A stretch of DNA of 64,000 nucleotides. Origin: Agapetus fuscipes. Taxonomy: Eukaryota > Arthropoda > Insecta > Trichoptera > Glossosomatidae. Position 1 is the first letter of the stretch, and each line of letters starts with the position of its first letter. The position numbers were made by a program, and so were the translations under genes. Positions 1 to 11,553 of this stretch are shown piece by piece. The stretch is taken from assembly GCA_951799405.1 (NCBI GenBank), contig OX637334.1, forward strand, positions 12,462,001-12,526,000. Direction: 5' to 3'. The notes beneath the pieces are model-generated. The model saw nothing but the letters and a program-made list of their open reading frames with translations. It made no database searches and was not told the DNA's origin.

Positions 1-85
1 CGCAGAGGGCTCTTGAGGTGTGATACACACAAAAAAAACGCTCACCAAATAAATCAGCCTATTTTTATTTTTTATAATTGTCTAA
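1..85 (+). repeat. SINE-1 3' tail fragment
   Basis: Only the 3' tail of the tRNA-derived SINE-1 family is present: the GAGGGCTCTTGAGGTGTGAT segment, an A run, then the GCTCACCAAATAAATCA box. The same tail ends the longer copies at 30238-30543 and 62952-63243. The tRNA-like head would lie before the window. Confidence 0.7.
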
Positions 86-129
86 ATAACAATTGTGAAA
101 ATAAATCGGTTTTTAGACAGCAGGTTTTC

Positions 130-517
130 TAAGATATTCTGTGGAACACATATATCTGTGACCGAAAAGTCGTGTGGACGAAATGTCGTGTAGACGAAGT
201 GTTGAGCGACCGATTTGTCTATGGCAGAGTCGTCTTTGGACGGGTTGTCGTTGACCGATTTGTCTTTGACCGAAATGCCGTTGGCCGAAAAGTCATAATG
301 AATGTGAAATTAAAGTATTTTTTTTTCGTTTGGACTAACTTTAATAGTTTTTTTTTTCAAATATGTTGTATTTTAATAAAAAAAAGTGTATCTAAAGAAA
401 AGAAAACAATAAATATAAAAAAATATAAAAAATAAAAATTGTCAACCGGATTCGATCCTATCACCTTTGAGTCCAGTGTCCAGTACGTACGCCACTAGGC
501 TAAAGTTCCCACGGCTA
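130..517 (-). repeat. tRNA-like SINE candidate
   Basis: Read on the minus strand, 502-491 resembles a pol III A box (TAGCCTAGTGGC) and 458-446 a B box (GGATCGAATCC), about 33 bp apart as in tRNA-derived SINEs. The body continues leftward through an AT-rich stretch into a degenerate direct repeat (170-300) of GACCGAAATGTCG-like units. No target duplication is visible. It is not a functional tRNA. Confidence 0.45.
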
Positions 518-1006
518 AAGTGCAGAAAATAATTGTACATAAAGCTTTTCCTCACACTTTACAATATCGTGTAAATCTTGCTGATAATATTATGGGTAAG
601 GTTTGTGTCCAAGATAAAAATATAATGAAATAACAATATTATCATTACAATCGGACGGCGCAAACATTGAAATTTATCATACAGTTTTACACATAATTTA
701 ATGACCGAAATAAATACCTTAGCGATATCAGATTGATTTCATATTAGGATAGCGCTTCCAACATTATGTTTTCAATGCATTAAAAGTTTCGAATAAAGTA
801 AAACTTCAGTAGTTTTTCATATTTGACTGACGGATTGCCCCATATATTTTTGATGTGTCGTACCACCTTAAGTGTAAATTGCAAACGCCGAGCTTTATTT
901 TTAGAAATCATATTTTATTTTTCCCCATGGAATTTTAATGTTGATCACTTTCTTTTTCTCCATCCAGTTACCTTATTCAAAAAATCACCCTTCGCCACTT
1001 AGACCG
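518..1006. other. unassigned AT-rich sequence
   Basis: No gene, terminal repeat or recognisable TE domain is seen here. Confidence 0.4.
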
Positions 1007-1577
1007 GGCGCCAAAGGGAGTTGAGTGTGCAAAATATGAGGACCGCATTCTGTGAACAGTTTTGAACTCAGAAAAGCTTGCAGATTATGGGTATGAATGT
1101 TGCCAGGACGTTTTCTGGTCAAATTTTTTTTTATACCCCATCCCCTTGGATATCAAGGAAATGTACTGAGCCAATTCTTACAACAATGTTAATCTTTGTT
1201 TTATTGAAAATATACAATTATTTCTTAATATTTTTTAGGGTTTGGTGGTTCACACAGTGAAAGTCCATTGTATATTAATTAAAAATACACTGCTTTAATT
1301 CACTTATTTTTTATTTAATTTTAAAATGTGAATTTAATTTTTGAATGTGAAGAGAGAGGAAGAAGAAGAGAATTTTAATTTTGATTTGTCATTGTCATTG
1401 TCCTGATGATGCCTTTTTAGGCGAAAACGTTTGGCATATTTAAATAAAAAATAAGTGAATTAAAGCAGTGTATTTTTAATTAATAATTATTTCTTATGAT
1501 TAAAGGTACATATAGCTACTCAATAGACATAAAAAACAAAAAACAAAAAAAGAATCAAGAATTAAAAAAAAAAAAAA
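1007..1577 (+). repeat. poly(A)-ended retrocopy, copy 1
   Basis: The segment from GGCGCCAAAGGG to the A run at 1564-1577 is about 95% identical to the minus strand of 5664-5968, apart from a 257-bp insertion (1228-1484). Ending in poly(A) at the same point in both copies suggests a LINE-mobilised non-LTR element or 3' fragment. No protein domain is recognisable. Confidence 0.6.
1228..1484 (+). mobile_element. Small retroelement with hammerhead-like motif (1)
   Basis: This insertion in the retrocopy is flanked by a 12-bp duplication, AATTATTTCTTA, at 1216-1227 and 1485-1496. The copy at 5664-5968 is the empty site. Inside are 45-bp inverted arms (1275-1319 and 1440-1484). Between them is a hammerhead-like core: CTGATGA at 1403-1409, stem II GCC/GGC (1411-1413 and 1420-1422), GAAA at 1423-1426. 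The target duplication suggests target-primed reverse transcription. Arms plus hammerhead resemble nonautonomous Penelope-like elements or retrozymes. The insertion is seen directly; the class is inferred. Confidence 0.65.
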
Positions 1578-1997
1578 TTGTACAGTAGACTGCACAGGAC
1601 TTTATAGCACAAAATATGGTCATGTTTAGGTCATAGCCAATTTTCATAACAAAACATTTAGTTGTGTGTAAGTAATGAAGCTAATCTTTTTAAGCAATCG
1701 TCTTTTTGCAGTATTATCATTGATCCCGTTTGTATCAAAACTAACACTTTGTTTGGTGGGTACCTATATTTTTCATTGATATTTTGGAATGTTATGATTG
1801 ATTATTATATGGGTACAACTTACTATTTTAAGACTCGTAGCCTAGTATTTTATATTAGGCGTTTTAGTACCGAGAATATTACAATTATTTTTGTTTTAAA
1901 ATTTGTCACTTTGTATGGTGGCTACACCTTATAATATTTATTTGAAAAAAGTAATGATTAATGTATGTAGGTATATATGTATAAGAGCTTTTCAATT

Positions 1998-3150
1998 GTA
2001 GAACATTATTTTTTAGTTAACCCTTTCTCTGCCGAGAAATTTTAAATTATTTTTTTCTCTTGTATGGCAACCCCCAAAACAAAGTAAATTATGAGGCAAT
2101 GGTTATTGTTGTTACATAGCAGTATTATAATGAGGATTATGCAAAAAAAATAAAGAAAATCGTAGGAGCCGTTTTTGAGAAAATCTCATTAGAAATTTTC
2201 AGCTGATCGGAAGCCATCTTGAATTTTCTAAAATTTGAAAAATGTTTCACTATGAATTATAGTGATAAAAAATTTATTTCTGATAAAGTTAAGAAACATA
2301 AAAGTTTTTTGCGTTCTGATGGGTTTTTGTAGCCTTTTAATTTAAATTTTTGATATCATGTAAACGGCCCTTTATAATTTTATTTTCAAAAATTTTATTA
2401 AATTTTTATATAGAATTTGATGTTATCTATAATATTGTAGAACTTATCTTTTTTGTCAACGGTTTCACTTCTGAGAAAATCACAATTGTTTATTTTTTTC
2501 ATATGGCAACTCATAGACGCAGATTAGTAAAAATGTTGCCATAACTAAATTTGATAAGAATGTATCAAGCAACTACTTTACTGAAAATTTAAAAAAAATC
2601 GTCAGAGCCGTTTTTGAGAAAATTGCACTTGAAGTTTTCTCCTCCTTGGAAGCCATCTTGAATTCTCAAAATAGTGAAAAACAAATTATAGTACAAAGAA
2701 GTTTATAAATTTTTCTTTCTTGTGAATCTAAAAAAAAATTTACAAAACTGCGTTTTTATGGGTCTTTTTAATATTTTCGATGAAAATTTTGAGATCGTGT
2801 AAACGGTACTTAAAGTAAAAAAAATTGTATAGTATTCTTTAAATTTTTGTAGAAATTAATATTGCGCGTAATATTGTAGAACATTTTTTTTTTGTCAACC
2901 CAGCCATTTCCGAGATAATCACAATCGTTTTTTTCTTTCATATGGCAACTCATAGACGCAGGTTAGGAAGAGTGTTGCCATAACAAATTTTCTTCGCGAC
3001 AATTTAAGCAACGACCACACTGAAATTTTAAAGAAAATCGTTAGAGCCGTTTTTGAGAAAAGTGCAATTTCATGTTTTTTTTGTATGGCAGCCATCTTGA
3101 ATTTTCGGGGTGGTGCCATGCCAGTCAGCCTATCAAAATCTGTGGTTGTC
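1998..3150. repeat. Three diverged ~438-bp tandem repeats
   Basis: Units begin near 1998, 2436 and 2875, each with TGTAGAAC followed by a T run. Each repeats, in the same order, a CCGAGA/CTGAGA box, a TATGGCAAC box, GAGCCGTTTTTGAGAAAA and GCCATCTTGAATT. The third unit is shorter. No protein-coding potential is evident. Confidence 0.65.
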
Positions 3151-3201
3151 AATTCTCTAAATCCAAAAATTGGTGTCTCTACGATCAGTAGTTCCGGCTA
3201 A

Positions 3202-3252
3202 GACATACATACATCCATACATACATCCATACGGACGGACGGACGGACGGAC
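3202..3252. repeat. ATAC/ATCC and GGAC microsatellite
   Basis: Short tandem CATA/CATC units pass directly into five GGAC units just after the tandem repeats. A block starting GCATGTCCTG follows and recurs near 29082. Confidence 0.8.
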
Positions 3253-3337
3253 AGGTTCGACAAATTAGGTGTTTTTGCATGTCCTGGTGCAGGACAACTT
3301 ATTTCCGTTCAAACCTCGAAATTTTTTTTTCGGACGA

Positions 3338-4184
3338 ATACAATACTTTTTCTACTCCCATTTGGTAATTTACTAATTACAAAACGGCTAACGCAATCAC
3401 AATGCCATACATTTCTACACCCGTTGCATAATGTTACATTATGCAACCGGTAACCGTGTCAGATTGTCGCATTGTCAGAATTGGAACCATTTTTTAATTT
3501 CAAATGTCAACCTTGTATGGGGGTATGAAGACCTGTCAATCCAAGATGGCCGCAAGCGATCAGCTGATTAGGCTTCATACAATATTAGTGATATTCGGTA
3601 GGTAGGAATTACCGTGGTGATGAGACTTTCAGCCCTGTTCAGATGAAAATAAATAAGTATATTTTATGTGTAGAGTCAAAAATTGTTAATAGTGCTAAAA
3701 TTTATCGAATTTATTTATCGGATTGCTCCAAATAAAGCTTTCCTTTTTTCAATGAAAAATAAAAGGCTTGAAAGGAAAACAATACAAAAAATTTCACCGC
3801 AAAAAATAAACAAACTCAAAAAGTTACTTGGTTAATAGGTGAGTATGAGGTTGATCACCTATGCTGTACAAATTTGGTTCACCTGCCAATACAACTGCAG
3901 GGCATATGTTTATTTGAGTTTTGGGTTTGAATGTTTAAGCTTATATGCAGGATGTAAAAGCGCGACCTTATACATATGTGTCGGCTTGTGGGCATGAATT
4001 CAATATGAAACCTAAATATAATTTATTTTTACAACTTAGGTTAGATTAGATAATCGAAGGGAATGATAAATCACACGTTTTGACAAAGGTAAGGTTTTAA
4101 TTACTTCAAATGGACGAGTACATTATAATGACTATTATTCACTATTTTGTTAATTCTCTCATGGTCGTAGAAAAAGTATTGTAT
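3338..4184. mobile_element. Candidate nonautonomous TIR element
   Basis: The ends are inverted: ATACAATACTTTTTCTAC at 3338-3355 and its reverse complement at 4167-4184, with a few further matching bases. The interior is noncoding and holds a degenerate copy of the 250-bp repeat (3830-4056). I see no clear target duplication, so the superfamily is unassigned. Confidence 0.5.
3830..4056 (+). repeat. 250-bp repeat, degenerate copy
   Basis: Landmarks of the family are in order: GAGTATGAGGTTGA, a TTGGTTCACC box, CTGCAGGGCATATGTTTATTTGAG, AAGCGCGACC, GGCTTGTGGGCATG, ending AACTTAGGTTAGATTAGAT. It is the most diverged of the longer copies. Confidence 0.6.
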
Positions 4185-4303
4185 GCCACTGCACGTAATT
4201 AGTCTTTGTAACACTCGTGCTTTCTATTGTGCCATTCGGCTGCGCCTCATGGCACAAACTAGCACTCGTGTTAAAAAGACTATCATTACTTGGCAGTGGC
4301 ATA
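4182..4303. repeat. Hairpin (foldback) element
   Basis: Two arms of about 54 bp (4182-4235 and 4249-4303) are inverted copies around a 13-nt spacer. The outermost bases are TATGCCACTGC and GCAGTGGCATA. It abuts the right end of the 3338-4184 element and would form a long stem if transcribed. Confidence 0.7.
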
Positions 4304-4452
4304 AATAACTATTATAACAGTCCTTCGGACTGCTATAAAGTAAAAAACGAAACAGCAGATTTTGACATATTGTAGCATAGCATATCTATAGTTGTAAGAG
4401 TTTGCGGCATGTGTTAGCGCGAAATTCTTTTGATATTTTCAAAACATTACTA

Positions 4453-4710
4453 ATCTAATCTAAGCTGCAAAGATATATATCATTTAAGATTTATATTAAA
4501 TGCATTCCCACAAGCAGACATGTATAATTTCGCGCTAACACATCATGTGGACCTACAATATAAAAACCCAATCTCAAATGAACATAAGCCCTGAAACTCT
4601 TGCCGACCTTCCCTGAAACAGGGGAGACATTGGCAAAGTGAACCATTTTTTACAGTATGGGTGGTCAGCCTCATACCTACCATACTCATACATACCAACC
4701 TATAAGTCAA
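4453..4710 (-). repeat. 250-bp repeat
   Basis: Near-complete minus-strand copy ending in the (TTAGA)n-type tail at 4453-4470. It is flanked by inverted copies of a CATATCTATAGTTGTAA block (4385-4403 and 4744-4765). Confidence 0.8.
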
Positions 4711-4769
4711 TAATAATGTGAATACAACCAATCCAGAAAACCTTTACAACTATAGATATGCTACGCTTA

Positions 4770-5643
4770 GGCCCGGTAGTTTCATCGTTAGCATATGCGT
4801 CTAATAGCATAAAAATGACTTTCTATAGCTTAAAATCTTAAAAACGGTATTTTGAAATATGCTTTAGCAAGAAAATAGTCTAATAGCAACAATATTTTTG
4901 CTAGCCAATCTTGGGGAGCATACGTTTTATGCTATAGCTAATTCCAATATGGCGTCTTTTCTCATCTGTTATTTACAGCGGCTTTGTAGTTTTGAGTCGA
5001 ATTTTAGCAATTATTCCCTTAGGAAACACACACTATTTACTTCAATTTTGTCATGGAAAGCGACGGGTCAGATGTCGAAAGAATTACTGCTTGTGTTTGC
5101 AGGTGCAAATCGAAAATATTTCGTCTCCCTCAATGTCTCCGAGTATTTGGTAGGAACGCGGAAGAATTCACTCGGCACAACGTTTGAAATTAATGGCAAG
5201 CAAATCACAACGGATTTATGAACCTATCTACAACACAGTTTGTAAAATCCGTTTTTAAATGCCTCACTAATGTTCAGCACTTATAATTTAAAATCATATC
5301 ATATTATCACAGGGCGCCATCCTTGTTGATGCATTGCCGGCGGACGTCAATATGGCATCTGACAGTTATAAAAAACTACCATAGACAAAAAAAATCTTGA
5401 ATTCGTGGCTATTGACCATATTATTTATGTGGCCAAATGCAGTATTTGAGGTTTTTTTTTACATTTTTCAAGTTTTGTCACGATGGTAGCAATGCAATTA
5501 CTTCGGATATCTTCGGTATATACTAAAGAAAGCCTATAGGCAAAATGCGAATGAAAATACTGTTTTGGTATTACTATAGCATATCTCGGGCGTAAAATAT
5601 GCTATATAAACTACTTTAGCTTAAAATGTGAAAATACCGGCCC
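4770..5643. mobile_element. Harbinger-like MITE (TTA target duplication)
   Basis: The ends are GGCCCGGTAGTTTCA at 4770 and TGAAAATACCGGCCC ending at 5643, imperfect inverted repeats. They are flanked by direct TTA at 4767-4769 and 5644-5646. A 3-bp TWA duplication and G/C-rich termini fit the PIF/Harbinger superfamily. The 874-bp interior has no transposase. The inverted block at 4361-4403 resembles the uninterrupted target. Confidence 0.65.
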
Positions 5644-5663
5644 TTACAATATGTCAAAATCTG

Positions 5664-5968
5664 TTTTTTTTTTTTTTTTAATTGTTGATTCTATTTTTGT
5701 TTTTGTTTTTTATGTCTATTGAGTAGCTATATGTTCCTTTAATCATAAGAAACAATTGTATATTTTCAATAAAACAAAGATTAACATTGTTGTAAGGAAT
5801 TGGCTCAGTACATTTTCTTGATATCCAAGGGGATGGGGTATAAAAAAAAAATTGGACCAGAAATCGTCCTGGCAACATTCAGAGCCATAATCTGCAAGCT
5901 TTTCTGAGTTCAAAACTGTTCACAGAATGCGGTCCTCATATTTTGCACACTCAAATCCCTTTGGCGCC
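5664..5968 (-). repeat. poly(A)-ended retrocopy, copy 2 (empty site)
   Basis: Reverse-strand paralogue of 1007-1577, with its T run at 5664-5679. It reads straight through the position that carries the 257-bp hammerhead insertion in copy 1, so it serves as the unoccupied site. Confidence 0.7.
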
Positions 5969-8002
5969 TGCACTAACTGCTATTTAGTTAGCAACCATTG
6001 AAAAAAGAAGCCAAATTTATTTTCACAGCTGTTTTTTTCCAGACTACATTGTGTTATATTTTCTTAATTCAAAATAAATGCACAAAATATGAACAAAACA
6101 AATATTTATTTTTCTTATAACAACATTCAACAACAGTCACTATATTATTTAGTATCTACCAATAATCACAGTATTACACAAAGTTATTTTACTTTTTTTG
6201 TTTAGTTTTTGACTCTGTAATTCCTTGTTATTCTTTTTTATCACAGTAATTTATGTTTCTGTATATTTTGTGAAATCCTTACCTTTTACCTCTAATGGGC
6301 TTGTTTGTGTTTTTCTTATTTTTAAGTATGTTTCATCTTTATTAAAAAAATCTTTCAATAATATTGCTTATTGAAAATAAATACCTACCACTGTAATCAA
6401 ACAAAAATATCCATCTGTTTATACATTTGCAACACTCAATGCTTTCTGTAAAATTTAAATTAAGAACAATAGACCAAAATACTCCTATGAAATTACAATT
6501 TACGCTGACAACACTCTTTTTTTTCAAATTCAAATTTAAAACATTATACAAAAAAAAAACAGGAAAATTCCAATTTCAAATACAGACCAACTTTATTTTT
6601 TAAAATAAATACTCATCTACCTGCATAATTTTTAAATATATTTTTTGTTGCATTCAAAATTGACACTTGTAGTTGTAATGAAAGTTAGTGATGTGATACA
6701 GATCTGATAGTGATGTTGCCATGAAGTGATACCATTTTTATGTAAGTAAACTCCATGTAGGTATGTGATGTATGCATGTGTCATAACTCTATAACTAATA
6801 TAAGTGAATATTCACAAAAAATAACACAGAATGAACTACATATTTTTATGATCAAAGTAAAATGCAATATTGAACATAATATGACGTACTGCTTATTAAT
6901 ATTATATTTTTGTATATTCATTGAGAATGCATTTTGTAACAATTTTACAATGAACCAGAATCTCTAAAGAAGCAATAATAATGTACAAACTTTTATAAAC
7001 ACTTATTACCACTCTTTACTTTGTTTTATTGAAATTTATAAATGGCCATGACTTAACAAAAGAACTAAAATTTAATGCTACACACATTACATGATATAAT
7101 TATGTAGAATTTACCATGATGTGTGTAGAATCTACCATTTTGTTTATTTCAATTTGTGCATATTTCATGTCATACTATTGCCATCTCCAGTTCAAAAAAA
7201 ACAAAAACACATGGATTAAAATATTTACAAACAAAGGTAGATTTAAATACATTAAGATGGCGCTAGGAAATTTCTCGAAAACACAGTTTTTGACGTGGTT
7301 TTTTTTCAATAAATATGGACAAATATAAAATTTTGACAACTGTTAGAGTTAGTTTATTATTTCATTTGCAATCTACATCAAATAATATATGTCTATAAAC
7401 GCTTTTATTACTTGAAAAAATCAAAATTACGAACACCTACTTGCGGTAAGTGGAAAACATACAATTTTTTAACCAGTTTTTCTGTAAATTGGTGGTATTT
7501 TGAAATCTAAAAAAAAATACAAATACACTTAATATCCTGTTTTAGTTCGTGGTATGATTTAAAGTGTGATTGAGATTAAGAAAACTGGATTAAAAAAAAA
7601 AATCTAGAAGCAAAAACTGTAAAAAAAGTGTGTATTGTATTTCCGAATAAAATCTCAAAAAATGGTTTTTTGTTACCAATAAATTTCAAATATTAAAAAA
7701 TAGGATCTTAAGTTTACTTGTAATTTTTTTCAATTTTTATTTTTAATACGATCTATTTATTTTATTACTTTACAAATGGCTTTAAATTGCACGTCTCTCT
7801 TCTTTTTTCCATTCGCTCTCAGGAGCTCGCCGAAAGCAGACCTATACGGCACTGGCTTTGAGTTATAAAAAACACTCTCCGCTACATTGAATGAGGTCAG
7901 CAAGTGATGGGCAACATTTTCGCAGTGAGTATTTTCTATGTTACGTTTTTACATAAATATTATTTTTTGCAATCAACAATTTATTCATATGACATTCTTT
8001 GA
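5969..8002. other. unassigned AT-rich sequence
   Basis: Two kilobases of AT-rich DNA with no convincing gene, TE terminus or repeat. The short open frames here show no domain or codon signature. Confidence 0.4.
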
Positions 8003-8235
8003 CATATAAGTTGGTATGAGGCTGACCACCCATACTGTAAAAAGATGGTTCACTTTGCCAATGTCTCGCCTGTTTCTGGGAAGGTCGGCAAGAGTTGCAG
8101 GGTTTATGTTCAATTGAGATTGGGCATATTGTAAGTCCACGTGTGGCATGTGTTAGCGCGAACTTATACGTGTCTGCTTGTGGGAATTCCTTTTATATAA
8201 ATCTCAAATGATATATATATTTGCAGCTTATATTT
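8003..8235 (+). repeat. 250-bp repeat
   Basis: Plus-strand copy from TAAGTTGGTATGAGGCTGAC to TTTGCAGCTTA, with all internal landmarks. It lacks the terminal GATTA tail. Confidence 0.8.
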
Positions 8236-8391
8236 AGATTTAGATTTTTAACTGAGAAATTTATTATTATTTTAGAAATCATGGGTCGACATTCTTCTAC
8301 CTTCGGGTTGTATGCAAAACACCAATTCAAGAGATCAAGGAAGCGACATTGCGAGCAAGGAAATGCAATTATACGGTATATAAAAAAACTG

Positions 8392-8438
8392 AATATTTAC
8401 AGAGAAATGCTGCGTATATGCATTTCTCTGTAAATATT
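8392..8438. repeat. Perfect 19-bp inverted repeat (hairpin)
   Basis: AATATTTACAGAGAAATGC (8392-8410) is exactly inverted at 8420-8438 with a 9-nt loop. It lies just before a GC-rich stretch (8440-8660) of unknown nature. It could be a small-RNA precursor or a TE stem; nothing distinguishes these. Confidence 0.7.
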
Positions 8439-9103
8439 TTATTGCAAGACGGTCCGGCGTTGACGGTTCACTCCGTCTGGGGGCGTTTCGGGGGAGTTCG
8501 GGCGTTTTCGGCTGCCTGCTATGAGCTGATGACCGCGCCGCTGGTGGGTTCCAGGAAGTGCTATCAGGGTCCGGGGTTGATGTGTTTTTGGAGTGAGCTT
8601 TCTGCGACGATGCTGGTTTTTTTCCCAGGATGTGAAGATAGGCTGATGGGAGTTTTTTTGCTTTGATTTAAACTCTCAAGGTCTGAAGTGGCTTTCCTTG
8701 CGAGGCCGAAAATTCACCAATTTAGCAATAAAAATTAAACGATATTTCCAAAAAACAAAAAAATTAATTCTCATACATATATCTTTAGAATATTTTTTTC
8801 ACGATGAGAATTTTTTTGATGATTTTTTGGATTTACCGAAACGAAATATAACGAAAAAATTTAACGAAAATATACCATAATGAAGATGTAACGATGAATC
8901 CAAAAAAATCTCAAATAAATTCTCATAAATATGTCTTCTTTATTCTTCTTCTTCTCCTTCGATTGTTTAAAATAAAAAAAAATATTTTCAGTGGACTTCA
9001 AAAAGACGAATTACCTGCAGATTTCCCTTCTAATTCATCATCATCGCCGGTTGCAGAAGTCGATAAAAGGCACATTTTATTTTTTATTACGTATTTGATG
9101 ACT
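8439..9103. other. unassigned: GC-rich block then AT-rich
   Basis: 8440-8660 is unusually GC-rich for the window and resembles no family I recognise. The remainder is AT-rich without genes. Confidence 0.35.
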
Positions 9104-9335
9104 CATAGGTTGGTATGAGGCTGACCATCCATACTGTAAAAAATGGTTCACTTTGCCAATTTTACCCCTGTTTCAGGGAAGGTTGGCAAGAGTTGCAGGG
9201 CTTATGTTCATTTGAGATTGGGTTTTTATATTGTAGGTCCACATGCCCCATGTGTGAGCGCGAAATTATGCGTATCTGCTGGTGGGAATGCATTTAATAT
9301 GAATCTCAAATGATACATATCTTTGCAACTGAGAT
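9104..9335 (+). repeat. 250-bp repeat
   Basis: Plus-strand copy starting at ATAGGTTGGTATGAGGCTGA, with the GGTTCACTTTGCC box and the GGTCCACATG segment. Its end is diverged. Confidence 0.8.
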
Positions 9336-9824
9336 TTAGATTTAGAAGTATAATAATATTTATATTTAAAGACATAATATCTGTACCTATCTATCTAATC
9401 AAAATAATATTTTTTAGTGGAATTGAAGAAAATAAATTACCTGCAGCTGCAGATTACCTTGCCAATTGTTCAAGTGGATTGATTATGGAAGAAGCTGATA
9501 AAAATTTGGTAAATTTAAATAAAAATAACTTTTCAATATATTTATCATTAACTCTAATCGTTGTTATCCTGTTATAAATCTGGACAGGTAGCTAAAAATA
9601 TATCTCATGTTATGTTTAGATGTGGAAAGGTACCTTCTGATGTACCTTCAAGGATACTCACTCCGACTAGCTCTAAGGGTCATCACCCAGATAGCATTTT
9701 AAACTTGCATCTGACTTGCAACAAGTTTGATGTGTCAAAAGTGAAGGCTTGCTGCAAGTTCGCCATGGCAAGTATATACACTTGAGGCAAGTTTGAATCA
9801 AACTTTCTAGTTTCCCAGCAACAA

Positions 9825-9854
9825 GCGGGAACTTTGTCATAACAAAGTTCCCGC
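9825..9854. repeat. Perfect 13-bp hairpin
   Basis: GCGGGAACTTTGT (9825-9837) is exactly inverted at 9842-9854 around CATA, within the subterminal part of the candidate TIR element. Confidence 0.75.
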
Positions 9855-10011
9855 AAGCTTGTTATGACAAATTTGCCAAATGTTTGCTTCTGCAAATCAT
9901 ATACATTTTTTTATAATATTTAAAAAAACAAAATTAGAATAAAAAGATAAAATATTTTAATTTTATTTTATTTACAGTTCGCTTATAGTAGTAACAAAGT
10001 TTTATAATAAT

Positions 10012-10350
10012 CACATCATCATCATCATTGGCACGACCTCCCTCAGCAACCGCTGCCACCGCTGTCTATCCAACGTCTTCCTCCTCCAGCCCCACTGCAC
10101 GACAATCCGCCACGACTTCATCCAGCTATCTTGAACGTGGTCTTCTCACTGTCCGCCGTCCCTCCGGGTTCGTCATTACAATCGTCTTCTCCAGGCTATG
10201 ATGGTCTAATTGCTGAATGTGCCCCAGCCAATGCAGTCTGTTGACCTTTATTGAGCGGACCACATCAGCGTCCTGGTACAGCTTATACAATTCGGAGTTA
10301 TATCTTCTTCGCCATGTTTCTAGTCACACTCAGGTACATTATTCCCCTAG
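10012..10350 (-). pseudogene. LINE reverse transcriptase C-terminal remnant
   Basis: Minus-strand translation gives RRRYNSELYKLYQDADVV, then IKVNRLHWLGHI and NPEGRRTVRRPRSR, the post-RT C-terminal region of non-LTR retrotransposons. Stops interrupt it. The 3' end is a GAT trinucleotide run (10014-10032 read in reverse), a typical LINE tail. It is a 5'-truncated dead copy; the clade is uncertain, possibly RTE-like. Confidence 0.7.
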
Positions 10351-10677
10351 CCCCGTTGCTTTGTCTCTCGCCTCTGTAACAAAAAAACAAGGATATTTTT
10401 AGTAATTATATTACAAATCATTTATAATTAAGGATGTAATATACACTAAGTACTGATTTCATTATAAACAGTTTTAATTTTCTTTTTAGAAATTTGTTCC
10501 ACGGTACTCCGTTTTCTTAGAAATTATTAAAGCAAATATTATAAAATACCAAGATCGGATTGCCCTGTAAGGAGTTATTTATGGAAACACATAAAAATAT
10601 AATATCCGATGAATAAATTTTAACTGTGTACTTATTTTTATTGCAAATAGGATGATACTTCTTTATGGAGTCAGACG

Positions 10678-11121
10678 CTACACAATTTTTGCCCAGTGTC
10701 GCGCAGCTTTCACCGCTCTATCGTTACCCTCTATTAGGTCGGCCAGTGTGCAGCTTGTTGGGCAGGCCGAACAGATCCGAAGATGATCCATGAACTGTTG
10801 GGCTCCGCATTCACAGAGCGTGGTGCCATCTTGATGTAAGATTGCCCAGGTCATCATGTTACAATGCGCTCTGCCAACACCCGTTCTCAACCTGTTTAGG
10901 GCCCTCCATAGAGACTACTCACGATCCTGTCCAGGTGGGAGCTTCTCGCTCGGCTGCACAAAGTTATCAGGTCGCTCCAAATTCCACAGACACAGTCTCT
11001 CCCACGCCAGCTCCATAGTCAATCGGTGCACAGAGCTCAAGAAACTGTGACGCCACAATGTCCAAAAAGGCAGTGCTGTAGATTCTTCAGGGATTTTTGT
11101 TGTCAACCCTCGAGGCCTCAA
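10678..11121 (-). pseudogene. LINE C-terminal remnant with Cys/His motif
   Basis: Minus-strand frames give a segment ending NFVQPSEKLPPGQ, then after a frameshift SLWRALNRLRTGVGRAHC, LCECGAQQFMDHL and ICSACPTSC. The LRTGVGR and CxCG...HxxxxC pattern is characteristic of the C-terminal zinc-knuckle-like end of insect LINE ORF2. It has at least one stop or frameshift near 10915. It is a fragment unrelated in sequence to the remnant at 10012. Confidence 0.7.
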
Positions 11122-11186
11122 GGGAGAGGAACTGAAACAAGTGTAATAACAATCAGTAACTGTTGGGTGTTCTTTGAAGCTTCTAA

Positions 11187-11250
11187 ATAAATCTTGAGGT
11201 ATGATTCACACTAAAACAGCGCTCATCAAAGAAATTATCCCCATATTATT
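11187..11250 (+). repeat. SINE-1/LINE tail fragment
   Basis: A short piece of the shared tail: CTTGAGGTATGATTCACAC, then AACAGCGCTCATCAAAG and an ATT-rich end. Confidence 0.6.
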
Positions 11251-11307
11251 ATTGTTATCCGGGGCTTAGTTTCCCTAGCCACGGACATCATATTATATTA
11301 TAAGTCT

Positions 11308-11553
11308 AATCTAATCTAAGCTGCAAAGATATATATCATTTAAGATTTATATTAAATGCATTCCCACAAGCAGATATGTATAATTTCGCGCTAACACATG
11401 CCGCATGTGGACCTACAATATAAAAACCCAATCTCAAATGAACATAAGCCTTGCAACTCTTGCCGTCCTTCCCTGAAACAGGGGTGACATTGGCAAAGTG
11501 AACCAATTTTTTATAGTATGGGTGGTCAGCCGCATAACAACCTATAAGTCAAG
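11308..11553 (-). repeat. 250-bp repeat
   Basis: Full-length minus-strand copy with the TCTAATCTAATCTAAGCTGC tail side at the left. It is very close to the copies at 4453 and 16574. Confidence 0.85.
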
